A DNA stretch of 5,683 nucleotides, taken from assembly GCA_038234045.1 (NCBI GenBank), contig JBBSUX010000223.1, positions 1-5,683 on the forward strand, given 5' to 3'. Shown piece after piece: positions 4,491 through 5,683 of the stretch. The DNA is from JBBSUX01 sp038234045 (GTDB lineage Bacteria; Pseudomonadota; Gammaproteobacteria; Burkholderiales; Burkholderiaceae_C). Every line of letters begins with the position of its first letter. Within the stretch, counting starts at the first letter, position 1. The notes below the pieces were generated by a model. That model saw nothing but the letters and a program-made list of their open reading frames with translations. It did not search any database and had not been told where the DNA came from. A program made the translations under genes and the position numbers.

Positions 4491-5683
4491 ATCTGTAGTC
4501 GGAAGCACCGCGCACGTTCTCGTGCGGGGCGATGGGGTCGTTGGCGGCAGCGTCGTCCTGCAGTGGCGTATTCTCGATGCCGCGCGAAAGCATCGAGCGC
4601 ACGGAGGTGATGGTTATCGCCCGCATGCGTAGCGCGCGTGCGCAGGCGTGGTCGAGCCGCTCTGCGCCGAAGTCCCGTGCCAAGCGTTTGAGTCCGCGAA
4701 ATGCCTGCATTGAGGCGGCAGCAGAATGCGCCTGCTGGTGTTGCTGCATGAATTGGTGGACAGCTGCTCCCACTGTTTCTGCCCACGCGACCAGCGCCGC
4801 CAGCTGGTCCTCGCCATACAGGCGATGTGCCGGCGGTTGATGCTCTTTCTTGGTGAGTACGCCGTCGACCTCTTCCGAACGCGGGTGCGTGGCGACCAGC
4901 TGGTTCCGGTGGTACGCCTCGACCGTATGCGAGGTGATTCGCAGGTTAATTTTGCGCGTGACTAAGCTGAAAGGCACCGAGTAGTAGTTGCGCTCCCAGA
5001 CGATGTGATAGTCCTGCGGCACTGTGACGCCAATCTTCCACTCGGCAAACTCGTAGGGCTGCACAGGCAACGGTCGCATGGCCGGTCGATCGATTTCGTC
5101 GAACAGCTCGTTCCGGCTTTTGCCGCCACGTGAGCGCATCGGCTTGTTGTTGAGGATGACCAGCAGCTCGGCTATCGCCCGGTTGAGGTCGTGGAGTGTG
5201 AAGAACGTCCGGTTCCGAAGTCTCGCCAGGATCCACATCTGGGCGATGCGCACTCCGCCCTCAGCTGCCGCCTTGTCCTTGGGCTTGCGGGCGCGGGTGG
5301 GCATGACCATCACATCGTAATGGTCAGCAAACGCCTGATAGGTGGGATTGATGTAATGGCCGTCCTTACGGGAAATCTTGACAACGGCTGACTTGAGATT
5401 GTCCGGGACTAGGTGTTGCGGCAGGACGCCGAAAAACTCAAATGCGCGCACATGCGCATCGATCCAGTCGGGTAGCTGCTGCGAGGGAGTGCAGTAGACA
5501 AACGTCTTGCGGCTGGAGCCCAACACACCCACCCATAACTCCACCGGCGTTCTCACGCCCGTCTCGGGATCCGTGATGCTTGGTCGCTTGCCTGAATAGT
5601 CGACAAAGAGTTCTTCGCCCGATCGGCGCGCTTGGCGCATAACGACACCGAGTGTGCGTTTGTAGCGATCGTATCGCCGCCGA
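4489..5683 (-). CDS. istA: IS21-family transposase IstA (5' truncated by window edge)
   Basis: The frame is open at the right edge; 14 residues (ending R-T-L-G-V-V) precede the first internal methionine at 5640, so the true start and the N-terminal HTH domain lie outside. The visible part is a DDE (rve-type) integrase core: F-V-D-Y-S-G (first Asp, residue 14 counted from the 5640 methionine), V-P-D-N-L-K-S (second Asp, residue 80) and K-A-A-A-E-G-G-V (Glu, residue 127). A small beta-barrel-like C-terminal domain follows, with the R-N-Y-Y-S-V-P motif seen in IS21 transposases. IstA cuts and joins the element ends together with IstB. The stop is 10 bp before the istB ATG, so the two form an operon. 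No internal stop or frameshift is seen. Confidence 0.95.
   Translation of the reverse strand, partial: RRRYDRYKRTLGVVMRQARRSGEELFVDYSGKRPSITDPETGVRTPVELWVGVLGSSRKTFVYCTPSQQLPDWIDAHVRAFEFFGVLPQHLVPDNLKSAVVKISRKDGHYINPTYQAFADHYDVMVMPTRARKPKDKAAAEGGVRIAQMWILARLRNRTFFTLHDLNRAIAELLVILNNKPMRSRGGKSRNELFDEIDRPAMRPLPVQPYEFAEWKIGVTVPQDYHIVWERNYYSVPFSLVTRKINLRITSHTVEAYHRNQLVATHPRSEEVDGVLTKKEHQPPAHRLYGEDQLAALVAWAETVGAAVHQFMQQHQQAHSAAASMQAFRGLKRLARDFGAERLDHACARALRMRAITITSVRSMLSRGIENTPLQDDAAANDPIAPHENVRGASDYR

Larger units (their letters stand above)
3592..5683 (-). mobile_element. IS21-family insertion sequence (partial, runs off right edge)
   Basis: The element consists of a terminal repeat region (3592-3737) followed by leftward istB and istA, the diagnostic two-gene IS21 arrangement. 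The boundary is placed at TG of TGCCCACTTTCGCC (3592), because PAS-domain coding similarity ends there and IS21-family ends start with TG. The istA 5' part and the other end lie beyond 5683. The end seen here is the one downstream of istB. Confidence 0.9.

Overview
The window is accessory DNA from what looks like a mid-to-high-GC proteobacterium. The gene families and the abundance of small hairpin-bearing intergenic repeats would suit a gamma- or betaproteobacterium, perhaps Xanthomonadales-like. That placement is a weak inference, because no rRNA or other taxonomic marker is present.

Layout, left to right. (1) The 3' end of an IS3-family transposase and the terminal inverted repeat of that IS (1-131). 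(2) A leftward AI-2E/PerM-type membrane permease (98-1258) whose 3' end runs into the IS: its last ten codons and its stop codon are IS sequence. (3) A 646-bp non-coding stretch (1259-1904) with a candidate permease promoter and a MITE-like structure bounded by 38-bp imperfect inverted repeats (1427-1718). (4) A rightward DUF421/YetF-type small membrane protein gene with a good ribosome binding site (1905-2465). (5) A 531-bp non-coding stretch (2466-2996) with a second copy of the right arm of the MITE-like repeat, split by a 242-bp segment rich in palindromes. (6) A broken rightward signalling gene, receiver plus PAS (2997-3591), inactivated twice: by a one-base deletion near 3185 and by an IS21-family element. 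(7) That IS21-family element, with terminal repeats, istB (3738-4478) and istA (4489 to beyond the right edge), both leftward.

There is no evidence of a coordinated pathway. The host genes (permease, DUF421 protein, receiver/PAS protein) are separate transcription units separated by repeats. The permease and the signalling gene have each been invaded by an IS that supplies a new stop codon. I did not find a previously undescribed multigene system. The most informative unexplained structures are the intergenic repeat family and the two IS-made chimeric 3' ends.
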